From: Chelativorans sp. J32
GTDB taxonomy: Bacteria; Pseudomonadota; Alphaproteobacteria; Rhizobiales; Rhizobiaceae
Length of the DNA: 64,000 nucleotides
Direction of reading: 5' to 3'
NCBI RefSeq assembly: GCF_000518985.1
Contig: NZ_JAEQ01000014.1
Coordinates: 1 to 64,000, forward strand
Under the pieces are notes generated by a model that was not told where the DNA came from, searched no databases, and saw nothing but the letters and a program-made list of their open reading frames with translations. The position numbers and the translations under genes are program-made. Positions within the stretch are counted from its first letter, which is position 1; each line of letters begins with the position of its first letter. This document shows positions 1 to 8,397 of the stretch, in pieces.

Positions 1-20
1 CTAAGGCCTGTTGAGATTCA
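1..20 (+). repeat. IS5-type left terminal inverted repeat
   Basis: CTAAGGCCTGTTGAGATTCA is the exact reverse complement of 808-827. Family knowledge says that transposase binds these ends. Confidence 0.93.
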
Positions 21-58
21 GGATTCCATGCCGCGCTTGTTCGTGATTCAAGCTTCGG

Positions 59-810
59 ATGGAGCGATTCGTACTGACTGACGCCCAATGGGCGAAGATG
101 GAGCCACATTGCCTGGGCAAGCCGACGGACCCCGGGCGAAGCGGCAGCGACAACCGTCTGTTCCTCGAAGCGGTGTTGTGGATCGTGCGGACGGGCAGCC
201 CGTGGCGCGACCTGCCCGCGCTCTTTGGTAACTGGAACACGGTGTTCAAGCGATACCGAGACTGGGTCAAAGCCGATATATTCGTTCGGCTTTTTGACGC
301 GTGCTCCGACGAGCCGGATATGGAGTACGCCATGGTCGACGCCACCATCATCAAGGTCCACCGCCACGGCCAGGGCGCAAAAGGGGGACTCAGAGCCAGG
401 CCATAGGCCGTTCCAAGGGCGGTATGACCACCAAGATCCTCGCGCTCACCGATGCGCTCGGTAACCTCGTGCGCTTCATTCTCCTGCCCGGCCATCGCTT
501 CGATACGGTCGGCGTGCCGCCGCTCATTGACGGTGTCGCTTTCGGCGCGCTGATCGCCGACAAGGCCTTCGACAGCAATTCCATCGTCGCAGACCTGAAC
601 GAACGCGGCGCCAGGATCATCATCTCCCAGCACCCGCGCCGCGCTCAGCCTCTTGCTCTCGATGCGGAGATGTACAAATGGCGTCATCTGATCGAAAACT
701 TCTTCTGCAAACTCAAAGAGTTCAAGCGCATCGCCATGCGTGCCGACAAAACCGACCAGAGCTTCAACGCCATCATCCATCTCGCAGCAGCCGTCATAAA
801 CTCCCGATGA
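59..810 (+). CDS. IS5-family transposase made by -1 frameshift (orfA 59-406, orfB continuing to 810)
   Basis: DDE transposase in two overlapping frames. OrfA (115 aa) carries the N-terminal DUF4096-type region (LTDAQWAKMEP, WIVRTGSPWRDLP) and the first catalytic Asp in MVDATIIKVHRHG. The second frame carries the rest: GGMTTKILALTDALG, the second Asp in LIADKAFDSN, and the Y-R-E-K signature around KWRHLIENFFCKLKEFKR. The joining point is the run AAAAGGGGG at 379-387. Slipping one base back there gives the canonical GAKGGTQSQAIGRSKGG sequence. This is the usual programmed frameshift of this subgroup, so the element may be active; a simple inactivating indel is the alternative. OrfA stops at 404-406 if no shift occurs. 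Confidence 0.9.
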
Positions 811-827
811 ATCTCAACAGGCCTTAG
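808..827 (+). repeat. IS5-type right terminal inverted repeat
   Basis: TGAATCTCAACAGGCCTTAG matches the left end perfectly in inverse orientation. It overlaps the last three bases of the transposase frame. Confidence 0.93.
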
Positions 828-859
828 AGCGAATTGCGCTTACACTCGTATGCTGGCTC

Positions 860-2167
860 TTAGGCGTTTCCGAAGACCCGCTTGAAGATCGTATCCACAT
901 GCTTGGTGTGGTAGCCGAGGTCAAATTTCTCACGGATCTCGGCTTCTGAAAGGGCTGCGCGCACCTCTTTGTCGGCGAGCAACTCCTGCAGGAAGTCCGC
1001 TCCCTGCTCCCACACTTTCATCGCATTGCGCTGGACGAGCCTGTAGGCATCCTCGCGGCTGACGCCGGCCTGGGTGAGGGCGAGCAGGACGCGCTGTGAG
1101 TGGACGAGGCCGCGGAAGCGATCGAGGTTCTTCTCCATGTTCCGCGGATAGACGACCAGCCTTTCCATGAGTCCGGTGAGCCGGACGAGCGCGAAATCGA
1201 GGGTCACCGTCGCGTCGGGCCCGATCATGCGCTCGACGGAAGAATGAGAGATGTCCCGCTCGTGCCAGAGCGCGACATTTTCCATCGCCGGCAGTGCGTA
1301 GGAGCGCACCATGCGCGCCAGTCCGGTCAAATTCTCGGAGAGCACCGGGTTGCGCTTGTGCGGCATGGCAGAAGAGCCTTTCTGCCCTGGCGAGAAATAT
1401 TCCTCCGCCTCCAGCACTTCGGTGCGCTGAAGATGGCGCACTTCCGTGGCGAGCCGTTCGATGGAGGAGGCAATAACCGCAAGCGTGGCAAAGAACATCG
1501 CATGGCGGTCACGCGGGATCACCTGAGTGGAGACCGGCTCCGGCTTCAGGCCCATCTGGGCCGCAACATATTCCTCTACGCGCGGGTCGATATTCGCGAA
1601 GGTGCCGACGGCGCCGGAAATTGCGCAGGTGGCGACTTCCTCGCGTGCGTGCACCAGCCGCTCGCGACAACGGAAAAATTCGGCATAGGCTTGTGCCAGC
1701 TTCAGGCCGAAGGTGGTGGGCTCGGCATGAATTCCATGGCTACGGCCGATGGTGACGGTATCCTTGTGCTCGAAAGCACGCTTCTTCAGCACTTCGAGCA
1801 GAGCGTCCAGATCGGCGAGCAGAAGATCGCTCGCTTTCACGAGCTGCACGTTGAAGCAGGTATCGAGCACGTCGGACGAGGTCATGCCCTGATGCACGAA
1901 ACGCGCCTCCGGCCCGACGATCTCGGCAAGGTGCGTGAGGAAGGCGATCACGTCGTGCTTAGTCTCGCGCTCGATCTCATCGATCCGCTCGATATCGAAT
2001 TTCGCGTTGCCGGCCTTTTCCCAGATGGTTTTTGCCGCTTCCTTCGGCACGATGCCGAGCTCGGCCATGGCATCGGCCGCATGCGCTTCGATCTCGAACC
2101 AGATGCGGAATTTCGTCTCGGGAGACCAGATGGACGCCATTTCGGGCCGGGAATAGCGGGGGATCAT
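860..2167 (-). CDS. purB: Adenylosuccinate lyase
   Basis: Cytosolic lyase of purine synthesis. It releases fumarate from SAICAR and from adenylosuccinate on the way to AMP. The 435-aa length is that of the short bacterial/archaeal-type PurB. The family signature SSAMPHKRNPVLSENLTG is at about residues 264-281. TSSDVLDTCFNVQL (about 96-109) and the catalytic-His region GRSHGIHAEPTTFG (about 141-154) are also present. It begins MIPRYSRPEMASIWSPETKF, as rhizobial homologues do. The IS5 element ends just beyond its 3' end and leaves the frame intact. Confidence 0.97.
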   Translation of the reverse strand: MIPRYSRPEMASIWSPETKFRIWFEIEAHAADAMAELGIVPKEAAKTIWEKAGNAKFDIERIDEIERETKHDVIAFLTHLAEIVGPEARFVHQGMTSSDVLDTCFNVQLVKASDLLLADLDALLEVLKKRAFEHKDTVTIGRSHGIHAEPTTFGLKLAQAYAEFFRCRERLVHAREEVATCAISGAVGTFANIDPRVEEYVAAQMGLKPEPVSTQVIPRDRHAMFFATLAVIASSIERLATEVRHLQRTEVLEAEEYFSPGQKGSSAMPHKRNPVLSENLTGLARMVRSYALPAMENVALWHERDISHSSVERMIGPDATVTLDFALVRLTGLMERLVVYPRNMEKNLDRFRGLVHSQRVLLALTQAGVSREDAYRLVQRNAMKVWEQGADFLQELLADKEVRAALSEAEIREKFDLGYHTKHVDTIFKRVFGNA

Positions 2168-2252
2168 GGAACAGCCTGCATAGGTTGGAAAGAGTCGCGT
2201 GGGGTCCTATCAGACAGGCGCTCGAAGCTCAACGCTCGTGGCCCATCCCGCT

Positions 2253-2975
2253 TCATAGTTTACCCGTCACAGCGAGGAAGCGATGGTCCGGGCCCTCGAA
2301 ACCGACGCGGCGAACCGCAATCAGCACTGCGAAAACGGGCTCGCCGCCCGGCGGATGGAATGTTTGGACCCCGGCGATGCGATAGCCGAGCGGACATGCA
2401 CGGCTCGGCGGCACCTGCTCGTCTTCGTGCAGGATCGCGGTCTCTGCACCCGCAACGGTTCCGATACGAAGCAGGCGGAAGCCAACGGTATCCCCCATGC
2501 CCTCGCAGTTCTCGGACTGTGCGACCGGCACTTCTTCAAGCCGGAACTCAAGAGGATCGTCGAGCGGCGGCACGATCGGACGGGGATTGACGATCATCCG
2601 ATGCGGATCGGCGGAAAGCTCCGTTACGTCGTTCCAACCGGCTTGAAAACCAAGGTTTTCCTTCAGTTCATTATCCGAACTTATCGCCTGGGCTCTTTTC
2701 CTCGCCTCTTCCCGAGCCAATTCCACCGTTGCTTGCTCGTCATCGAGCCGGACACGGATCGGCGTGCCCGGAAGGAAATCATCGCTGGCCGTATCGATGT
2801 AGAACCGGTTGGCATAGGGAAAGCCCGAGCCGTCCTGGACGCCATATTCCTCGAAGGCGAAGAGGCTGCCGTCGGCACTGAAGCCGAGAATTTCCACCGT
2901 TGCCATATCGCCCGCATTTGCAGGACCAAGGGAGAATAGGAGAGCAGCAGCGGCTGCTCGGAAAAGTGGCTGCAT
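2253..2975 (-). CDS. DUF2259-type secreted protein
   Basis: 240-aa protein with a clear signal peptide (about residues 1-21, ending PANAG), so probably periplasmic. The mature start VEILGFSADGSLFAFEEYG and the overall layout recall the DUF2259 family of predicted secreted proteins. No enzymatic motif is visible and the function is unknown. It starts 12 bases after the stop of the P1 peptidase gene, which itself abuts a periplasmic binding protein gene, so the three are probably one transcript. The ATG start is supported by the signal peptide beginning at residue 1. Confidence 0.75.
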   Translation of the reverse strand: MQPLFRAAAAALLFSLGPANAGDMATVEILGFSADGSLFAFEEYGVQDGSGFPYANRFYIDTASDDFLPGTPIRVRLDDEQATVELAREEARKRAQAISSDNELKENLGFQAGWNDVTELSADPHRMIVNPRPIVPPLDDPLEFRLEEVPVAQSENCEGMGDTVGFRLLRIGTVAGAETAILHEDEQVPPSRACPLGYRIAGVQTFHPPGGEPVFAVLIAVRRVGFEGPDHRFLAVTGKL

Positions 2976-2987
2976 GGAGGCCTTCTC

Positions 2988-4010
2988 TCAACGATGTTTC
3001 AGATATTCCGCATGGCGCTCGTGCCAGGTGGGCATAAGGTCTCCGTCCGCTGGCGTCGCGGCATAGACGCCCCGGGCAATCGCCCTGGCCATGGTTGCCG
3101 ACGCGGCCGCATGCAACTCCTTGCTTGCGCCAAGGTCCAGGTCGCCCGGATGCCCGCCCGTCGCCACCGCAAAGACGAGATCGCCATCCATCGGGGTATG
3201 GGAAGGCCAGATCGCGCGCGAGAAACCGTCATGGGCGGAAATTGCCAGTCGCTTCGCACCCGCCTTGTCGAGCCGCGCATCCGTTGCGATGACTGCGATC
3301 GTGGTGTTTCCGGCAGCTCCGCCAATTTCCTTCGTGCTGATGTGGCGCGCCTCCGGTGGAAGAGGGGAGGGCAGGCCGAAGCCGCCGAATTCTGCACCGA
3401 TTTCGAAAGGTGCAGCCCAGAAATGAGGGGTTTCGGCCAGGGTGACTGAGCCGACCGCGTTTACGGCCACAAGCGCGCCTACGGTCACTCCGTTGGAAAG
3501 CACCGTCGAGGCGGAACCAAGGCCTCCCTTGAGTCCGGCAGTCAGAGCTCCGGCGCCGGCGCCGTGGCTGCCGAGGCTGAAATCGGCCGAAGCTGCGCGA
3601 CAGGCTTCGTAACCCAGTTCCCTATATGGCGGATAATTCCCCCACTCCTTGTCGCCACCATTGGCAAGGTCGAACAGGATCGCTGCAGGAACGATCGGCA
3701 CGCGGTGGCCTGCCACTTCGAACCCGTGTCCCATCTCACGCAGGGCTGCTTGAACACCGGAGGCCGCATCAAGGCCGAAGGCCGATCCGCCGGAAAGCAC
3801 GATGCCGTTGATGTGCTCGATGAGATTGTGTGGCTCGAGCAGGTCGGTTTCCCGCGTTCCCGGTGCGCCGCCCAGAACCTGCACGCCGGCGACGGCCGGC
3901 TTCTCGCAAACGACCACCGTCACGCCTGACTTGAGACTGGAATCCTGTCTGTTCCCCACATGAAGGCCAGGAACGTCGGTGATCAGGTTTCGCGGGCCGC
4001 TCTCGAACAC
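2988..4010 (-). CDS. P1 family peptidase (DmpA/BapA-type aminopeptidase)
   Basis: 340-aa member of the S58/P1 family (L-aminopeptidase/D-esterase DmpA, beta-peptidyl aminopeptidase BapA), which are self-cleaving N-terminal nucleophile hydrolases. Visible hallmarks are NLITDVPGLHVGN at the N terminus, GIVLSGGSAFGLDAASGV (about 70-87), and GNTTIAVIATDARLDKAGAKR (about 238-258), where the chain is expected to split before the hydroxyl residue. Here that residue is Thr in NTT, which is common in this branch. There is no signal peptide. The stop of the upstream substrate-binding-protein gene abuts its start. Together they suggest uptake and trimming of small peptides or amides, which is inference. 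Confidence 0.88.
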   Translation of the reverse strand: MFESGPRNLITDVPGLHVGNRQDSSLKSGVTVVVCEKPAVAGVQVLGGAPGTRETDLLEPHNLIEHINGIVLSGGSAFGLDAASGVQAALREMGHGFEVAGHRVPIVPAAILFDLANGGDKEWGNYPPYRELGYEACRAASADFSLGSHGAGAGALTAGLKGGLGSASTVLSNGVTVGALVAVNAVGSVTLAETPHFWAAPFEIGAEFGGFGLPSPLPPEARHISTKEIGGAAGNTTIAVIATDARLDKAGAKRLAISAHDGFSRAIWPSHTPMDGDLVFAVATGGHPGDLDLGASKELHAAASATMARAIARGVYAATPADGDLMPTWHERHAEYLKHR

Positions 4011-5072
4011 TCAATCTGTCTCCACGAAGCGCTCTCCATCATAGCGGAAGAGCCGATAGGGGTTTTCGGCGAGGTCACCCTTCTCGTTGAACCGGATCTC
4101 CCCAATGCCGGTGCTGAAACTCAGCCGGGAGAGTGCATCCGCCACCGGCAAGCCCGCCTGTAGAGCCTCCCGGCTCGCCTTCACCGCGATTTGGAACGCC
4201 GCGAACCCCGGAAGCACGTAGCCTTCCGGCAGTATGCCTGCACTGCTCAGCACCTGGGACGCCTCGGGAGTGGCAAGCTCCTGTCCGTCCGGCAGGCCGA
4301 CCATCAGCACCCCTGCAGGCAGGGGCAAACCTTCTTCGGACCGGAGGGCTTCGCCTCCTGCAAAGGTCACAGAGTAGTCGAGCTTGCCTGCGTCGCGGGC
4401 CATGATGGCCACATCGCTACGGTCGCCGCCGACAAAGACATATGCGGCGCCGGCTCTCCGCAGCCTGCCAACGAGGCCGATCTGGTTATCCATCTGCGGA
4501 CGGAAGGTGTCCACGAGCACGGGCTTGAGCTTGGCAAGCTCCGCCTCTGCACGCAAATTCTCGGCGAGCTCCCGGCCGTGAATGGTGCCATCGTCCACAA
4601 TGGCAAAGAACTCCTCCCGCCAAAGCGGGACAAGTATTTCTGCCACCGCCTTTCGCTCGTCGTCCGCCCTCGGCCCGAGCCGGAAAATGGGCCAGCCCGT
4701 TCGGTCCTTCTGGTCGGTGAGACTGTTGGTCCTGACGGGAGTGATGACGGGAATGCCCGCCTGCTTCAGGATCGGCATGGCCGCTTCGATCGCCGGCGTG
4801 CAGAGAAAGCCGATGACGATCGATGCCTTGGCCTCGACGAATCGCCGGGCGGCGGCAGCCCCGCCTTCTTCCGTGCACGCATCGTCGGCTTCGATGAGGC
4901 GGACGGACTGGTCCCGCGTTGCAGCCGTCCGTGCACCGTTGAACCATTGCTCTCCGAGCATCTGAAAGTCGCCGCTTATGGGCGCTGCGGCCCCAACCAC
5001 CAATTCCTGGGAATAGGCCGGCGGGGTTCCCGTCGCACAGAGAAGGACCAGGATTAATGTGACCAGACGCAT
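4011..5072 (-). CDS. Branched-chain amino acid-type ABC substrate-binding protein
   Basis: Periplasmic binding protein of the Leu/Ile/Val type (Peripla_BP_6). I place the start at the ATG at 5072, giving 353 aa, because it opens directly into a signal peptide (MRLVTLILVLLCATG...AYSQ). A longer frame begins 40 codons upstream but has no plausible function. The mature protein begins ELVVGAAAPISGDFQMLGEQ, and a ligand-lobe region reads VIGFLCTPAIEAAMPILKQAGIPVITP. No permease or ATPase genes are adjacent, so it is either an orphan binding protein or serves a transporter elsewhere. It probably leads the operon with the P1 peptidase. Confidence 0.85.
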   Translation of the reverse strand: MRLVTLILVLLCATGTPPAYSQELVVGAAAPISGDFQMLGEQWFNGARTAATRDQSVRLIEADDACTEEGGAAAARRFVEAKASIVIGFLCTPAIEAAMPILKQAGIPVITPVRTNSLTDQKDRTGWPIFRLGPRADDERKAVAEILVPLWREEFFAIVDDGTIHGRELAENLRAEAELAKLKPVLVDTFRPQMDNQIGLVGRLRRAGAAYVFVGGDRSDVAIMARDAGKLDYSVTFAGGEALRSEEGLPLPAGVLMVGLPDGQELATPEASQVLSSAGILPEGYVLPGFAAFQIAVKASREALQAGLPVADALSRLSFSTGIGEIRFNEKGDLAENPYRLFRYDGERFVETD

Positions 5073-5149
5073 CGGCACTGTAACGTTCGAGGCTGCAAGC
5101 AGCGGTACCACCAGCACTGGTAAAGCTTGGCAGCGCCCCGCGCAACACG

Positions 5150-5202
5150 CTACAGCATCGGCCCGAAAACCAGAATCGGTTTTCGGAAGCACGGTGCTGT
5201 AG
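5150..5202. repeat. 53-bp palindromic intergenic element
   Basis: An interrupted palindrome with outer arms CTACAGCA / TGCTGTAG and inner arms CCGAAAACC (5163-5171) / GGTTTTCGG (5178-5186) around a six-base centre. It lies between divergent genes, so it is not an ordinary terminator. Its form resembles the dispersed short palindromes of rhizobial genomes. No second copy was found by eye in this window. Confidence 0.75.
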
Positions 5203-5323
5203 ATTCAACCGATAGCGTCCTTGGCGCGTCAGAACGGACGCCTGACGCTGTATTGACTGCCCGGGCCGACGCTTGCATGCATCCGGTCCGCACCTATATC
5301 GAAGCTGGGCGAGGATTTTTCTT

Positions 5324-5818
5324 GTGCTGAAGACGAACGACGTAGCTCCCCAGGATTACCGGAACGCGATGGCCCACTTTGCTGGAGCCGTCCACGTGAT
5401 CACGACCGACGGCGCCGCTGGCAGACGCGGCGTGACCGTGATTGCGGCCTGTTCGGTCTCCGATAATCCGCCCACTGTCCTTGCCTGTCTCAATCGCCAG
5501 AACCCAAGCAACGATCTTTTCCTGAACAATGGCGTTTTTGCTCTGAACACGCTTGCTGCGGGGCAGGAAGAGCTGGCTAACGCATTTTCCGGGCTGACCG
5601 GCCTGTCGCAGGATGAGCGTTTTGGGCTCGCTGAATGGGATACGATCTCTACGGGAGCGCCAACGCTGCCTGGCGCGCTTGCGGTGTTCGACTGCCAGCT
5701 GATCGATGCAAAGGAACTTGCCACTCACCGGATTTATTTCGGCAAGGTGACAGGGCTGCGTATCGGCGCTAACCTCAAGCCGCTTCTTTATCACGATCGT
5801 GGCTATCGCATCCTCTGA
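5324..5818 (+). CDS. Flavin reductase family protein (RutF/HpaC-like)
   Basis: About 164-aa member of the flavin_reduct domain family, which reduces FMN or FAD with NAD(P)H for a partner oxygenase. Motifs: YRNAMAHFAGAVHVITTDG at the N terminus, GVTVIAACSVSDNPPTVLACLNR (about 31-53) and the C-terminal LLYHDRGYRIL. The GTG at 5324 is preferred because GAGG lies about nine bases upstream and the product then starts like other family members. An in-frame ATG at 5273 would add 17 residues that do not look conserved. It precedes the MoxR-like gene by 18 bases and may be co-transcribed with the molybdenum-enzyme maturation genes. Confidence 0.85.
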   Translation: MLKTNDVAPQDYRNAMAHFAGAVHVITTDGAAGRRGVTVIAACSVSDNPPTVLACLNRQNPSNDLFLNNGVFALNTLAAGQEELANAFSGLTGLSQDERFGLAEWDTISTGAPTLPGALAVFDCQLIDAKELATHRIYFGKVTGLRIGANLKPLLYHDRGYRIL

Positions 5819-5836
5819 GCCAATTCCGGAGAGAAC

Positions 5837-6766
5837 ATGTCCGAGAGCAAGCCGCGCGCCTTTCCGCAGTCGATAGACGACACGGTCACGCTGCTCAACG
5901 AGGCGGATTATGTCGCCGATCGCGCGCTTGCGACCGTGGTTTTCCTGAGCCTCAAGATGAAGCGTCCCCTCTTTCTCGAAGGGGAGGCCGGGGTTGGCAA
6001 GACAGAAATCGCCAAAGTGTTGGCTCAATCGCTCGGCCGCCGGCTTATCCGCCTGCAATGCTATGAAGGGCTGGACGTATCCTCCGCCGTCTACGAGTGG
6101 AACTATGCCGGCCAGATGATCGAAATCCGGATGGAGGAGGCTGCGGGTGTCGCGGATCGCGACATCATGGAGCACAATGTCTTCTCCGAGAAATACCTGA
6201 TCCGCCGCCCGGTGCTGGAAGCGCTTACGGGCACCGCGGGGGCTGCACCGGTTTTTCTCATCGACGAACTCGATCGCACCGACGAGGCTTTCGAGGCATT
6301 CCTGCTCGAAATCCTGTCCGACTACCAGGTAACCGTTCCCGAACTGGGAACGATCCGCGCCGAGGAGCCGCCGGTCGTGATCATCACGACGAACCGTACG
6401 CGCGAGATCCACGATGCGCTGAAGCGCCGTTGCCTCTATCATTGGGTTGACTATCCCGATGCGGAGCGGGAGCTGGAAATCGTCCGCCGCAAGGTTCCGC
6501 AGGCCAACAGCCGCCTTTCCGACGAGGTTGTGCGCTATATCCAGAAGCTGCGCGGCATGGACCTCTTCAAGGTGCCTGGCGTGGCCGAATCGATCGATTG
6601 GGCAAGTGCGCTTGCCGAACTCGACCAGGTGGCGCTGGATCCCGAGACGGTTTCCGACACCCTGGGCGTGCTTCTCAAATATCAGGACGACATCGCCCGC
6701 CTGCGTGAGGGAGAGAGCGTACGCATTCTGAACGAGGTGAAGGCTGAGCTCGCGGCCGCCGGGTGA
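5837..6766 (+). CDS. MoxR-family AAA+ ATPase, CoxD-like
   Basis: 309-aa AAA+ ATPase. Walker A is GEAGVGKTEIAKVLA (about 49-63). Walker B is PVFLIDELDRTDEAFEAFLLE (about 139-159). A sensor/arginine-finger region reads TTNRTREIHDALKRRCLYHWVDYPD. In the cox loci of aerobic CO dehydrogenase, CoxD of this family works with the VWA protein CoxE to build the copper-sulphur-molybdenum site. The same pairing is seen here because a VWA gene starts four bases after the stop. No coxMSL structural genes are in the window, so the client may be another molybdenum hydroxylase (inference). Confidence 0.88.
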   Translation: MSESKPRAFPQSIDDTVTLLNEADYVADRALATVVFLSLKMKRPLFLEGEAGVGKTEIAKVLAQSLGRRLIRLQCYEGLDVSSAVYEWNYAGQMIEIRMEEAAGVADRDIMEHNVFSEKYLIRRPVLEALTGTAGAAPVFLIDELDRTDEAFEAFLLEILSDYQVTVPELGTIRAEEPPVVIITTNRTREIHDALKRRCLYHWVDYPDAERELEIVRRKVPQANSRLSDEVVRYIQKLRGMDLFKVPGVAESIDWASALAELDQVALDPETVSDTLGVLLKYQDDIARLREGESVRILNEVKAELAAAG

Positions 6767-6770
6767 GATC

Positions 6771-8018
6771 ATGGCCGGAAGGGGCGCAGAGGACCACGAG
6801 ACTGCCGCCGATCCGGACGGGCGGATCGCAGATAATATCGTTTATTTCGCCCGGGCTTTGCGGAAAGCGGGGCTGCGGGTCGGACCTGCCGCGGTTACCG
6901 ACGCGATTCAGGCGGTTCTGGTCGCCGGGATCGGGACGCGCGAGGATTTCTACTGGACGCTCCATTCCGTTCTGGTGACCCGTCACGAGGACCACGCGGT
7001 CTTTGATGAAGCCTTCCGTCTGTTCTGGCGCTCCCGCGAGCTCATCGAGAAGATGCTTGCCATGTTGTCGCCTCTGGCGCCCGCTCCGGTGCAGAAGGAA
7101 AAACCGCGGGCAGGGGAGACGCGCGCCGGCCACGCGCTGCTCAGCGAGCGCGAAGACCAGCGGCAGGAAATGCCGCCCGAGCTGGAGATTGATGCCAGGC
7201 TCACCCTTTCTTCCCGCGAGGTGCTGCGCCAGAAGGATTTCGCCCAGATGACTGCGGATGAACTCGCCGAGGCCAGGAACGCCATCGCCCGCCTCGTCAT
7301 GCCGCATGATCTCGTCTGGACGCGCCGGCATCGGCCCGATCCCAAAGGACGCCGCGTCGATCCCCGGGCCATGATGCGTCTTGGGCTGCGCACCGGCGGC
7401 GACTTGATCCTTCCACGCTACAAATCACCCCGCCGTGTGCACCCCCCTTTGGTCGTGCTTGCCGATATCTCCGGATCGATGAGCCAATACACGCGCGTCT
7501 TCCTGCATTTCCTGCATGCGCTGACGGAAAGCCGCAGGCGTGTGTCGAGCTTTGTGTTCGGGACGCGGCTTACCAATCTCACGCGCCAGCTGCGCAACCG
7601 CGATCCCGACGAGGCGCTGGCCGAATGCGCCGCAGCCGTCCAGGACTGGTCTGGCGGAACGCGTATCGGTGAGGCGATCGGCACCTTCAACCGCCTCTGG
7701 TCGCGCAGGGTATTGGGGCAGGGGGCTGTGGTGCTCCTGATCACCGATGGCCTGGAACGCGACGAGATCGGCGCTCTCGCCCACGAGATGGAGCGCCTGC
7801 ACAAATCCTGCCGCAGGCTCATTTGGCTCAACCCTCTCCTGCGTTTCGAAGGATTCGAGCCGAGAGCACGGGGGATGCAGGCCATGCTGCCCCATGTGGA
7901 TGAATTGAGGCCGGTGCATTCGCTGGATGCGCTTTCTGATCTTTGCCAGGCTCTCTCCGCCACGCCGAGGGGGCGTACCGCCGTTCTCGAAGGGCTTGGC
8001 AAGCAGCGCCCTGCATGA
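6771..8018 (+). CDS. VWA domain protein, CoxE-like
   Basis: 415-aa protein of the CoxE family (VWA_CoxE). The C-terminal half holds a von Willebrand A fold with an intact MIDAS, DISGSMSQYTR (about 236-246). A conserved Thr region (WSGGTRIGEAIGTFN) and VVLLITDGLERDEIG follow. The N-terminal half is helical. In CO dehydrogenase maturation, CoxE acts with the ATPase CoxD. The four-base spacing to the upstream ATPase gene implies translational coupling. The function here is inferred from family and context. Confidence 0.87.
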   Translation: MAGRGAEDHETAADPDGRIADNIVYFARALRKAGLRVGPAAVTDAIQAVLVAGIGTREDFYWTLHSVLVTRHEDHAVFDEAFRLFWRSRELIEKMLAMLSPLAPAPVQKEKPRAGETRAGHALLSEREDQRQEMPPELEIDARLTLSSREVLRQKDFAQMTADELAEARNAIARLVMPHDLVWTRRHRPDPKGRRVDPRAMMRLGLRTGGDLILPRYKSPRRVHPPLVVLADISGSMSQYTRVFLHFLHALTESRRRVSSFVFGTRLTNLTRQLRNRDPDEALAECAAAVQDWSGGTRIGEAIGTFNRLWSRRVLGQGAVVLLITDGLERDEIGALAHEMERLHKSCRRLIWLNPLLRFEGFEPRARGMQAMLPHVDELRPVHSLDALSDLCQALSATPRGRTAVLEGLGKQRPA

Positions 8019-8057
8019 GCATATTGTAAATCCGGGCCTCATATTGGGGAGGCAGAG

Positions 8058-8396
8058 ATGTCCGAAATACAAATTGCCCATGAACCGCGCGATCCTCTGA
8101 TGATCGCCGAAGAGTGGATGAAGGCCGGCAAGGATGTAGCCGTGGCTACCGTCGTGGAGACATGGGGTTCAGCACCGCGTCCGGTTGGCAGCCATCTGGT
8201 CATCGATTCCGACGGCCTGTTCGAGGGATCCGTTTCCGGCGGCTGCGTCGAGGGGGCGGTGGTGGCCGAGGCGGCCGAGGTCATCGCAGATGGCAAGCCA
8301 CGCATGCTGGAATTCGGCGTCGCCGACGAAACGGCCTGGCGCGTCGGTCTTTCCTGTGGCGGCCGCATCAAGGTCTATGTGGAGCGGCTGGGCTGA
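8058..8396 (+). CDS. XdhC/CoxI N-terminal-domain protein
   Basis: 112-aa protein made only of the XdhC_CoxI domain. Motifs are VATVVETWGSAPRPVGSHLV and GLFEGSVSGGCVEGAVVAEA, and it ends LSCGGRIKVYVERLG. XdhC proteins bind the molybdenum cofactor, help sulphurate it and insert it into xanthine-dehydrogenase-type enzymes. In most bacteria this domain is fused to a Rossmann domain. Here the Rossmann half is a separate gene starting one base after this stop. The cysteine proposed to matter for sulphuration is plausibly the one in SGGCVEG. Forty bases separate it from the CoxE-like gene. Confidence 0.85.
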   Translation: MSEIQIAHEPRDPLMIAEEWMKAGKDVAVATVVETWGSAPRPVGSHLVIDSDGLFEGSVSGGCVEGAVVAEAAEVIADGKPRMLEFGVADETAWRVGLSCGGRIKVYVERLG

Positions 8397-8397
8397 G

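Larger units (their letters stand above)
1..827 (+). mobile_element. IS5-family insertion sequence, complete
   Basis: The element is bounded by a perfect 20-bp inverted repeat, 1-20 against 808-827, and encloses a two-frame transposase. Size, organisation and terminal sequence fit the IS427-like subgroup of IS5. The outermost bases are CTA at the left and TAG at the right, so the biological ends may lie one to three bases inside the repeat if a short TA-type target duplication is included. The window starts at the left end, so target duplications cannot be checked. The right end lies 33 bases from the stop of purB, so the element sits downstream of that gene and does not break it. Confidence 0.93.

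Noticed and set aside
1100-2590. Long plus-strand open frame of 496 codons opposite purB
   Set aside because: It is a mirror of the purB codon structure: Arg/His/Gly-rich product, no known motif, and it runs into the DUF2259 gene on the other strand.
5085-5135. Possible tRNA near the divergent promoter at 5.1 kb
   Set aside because: A GTTCGAGGC-like segment recalls a T-arm, but no acceptor or anticodon stem can be formed around it.
5294-6772. Minus-strand open frame of 492 codons opposite the flavin reductase and MoxR genes
   Set aside because: It is a shadow of two well-supported plus-strand genes with clear motifs; its product has no domain.
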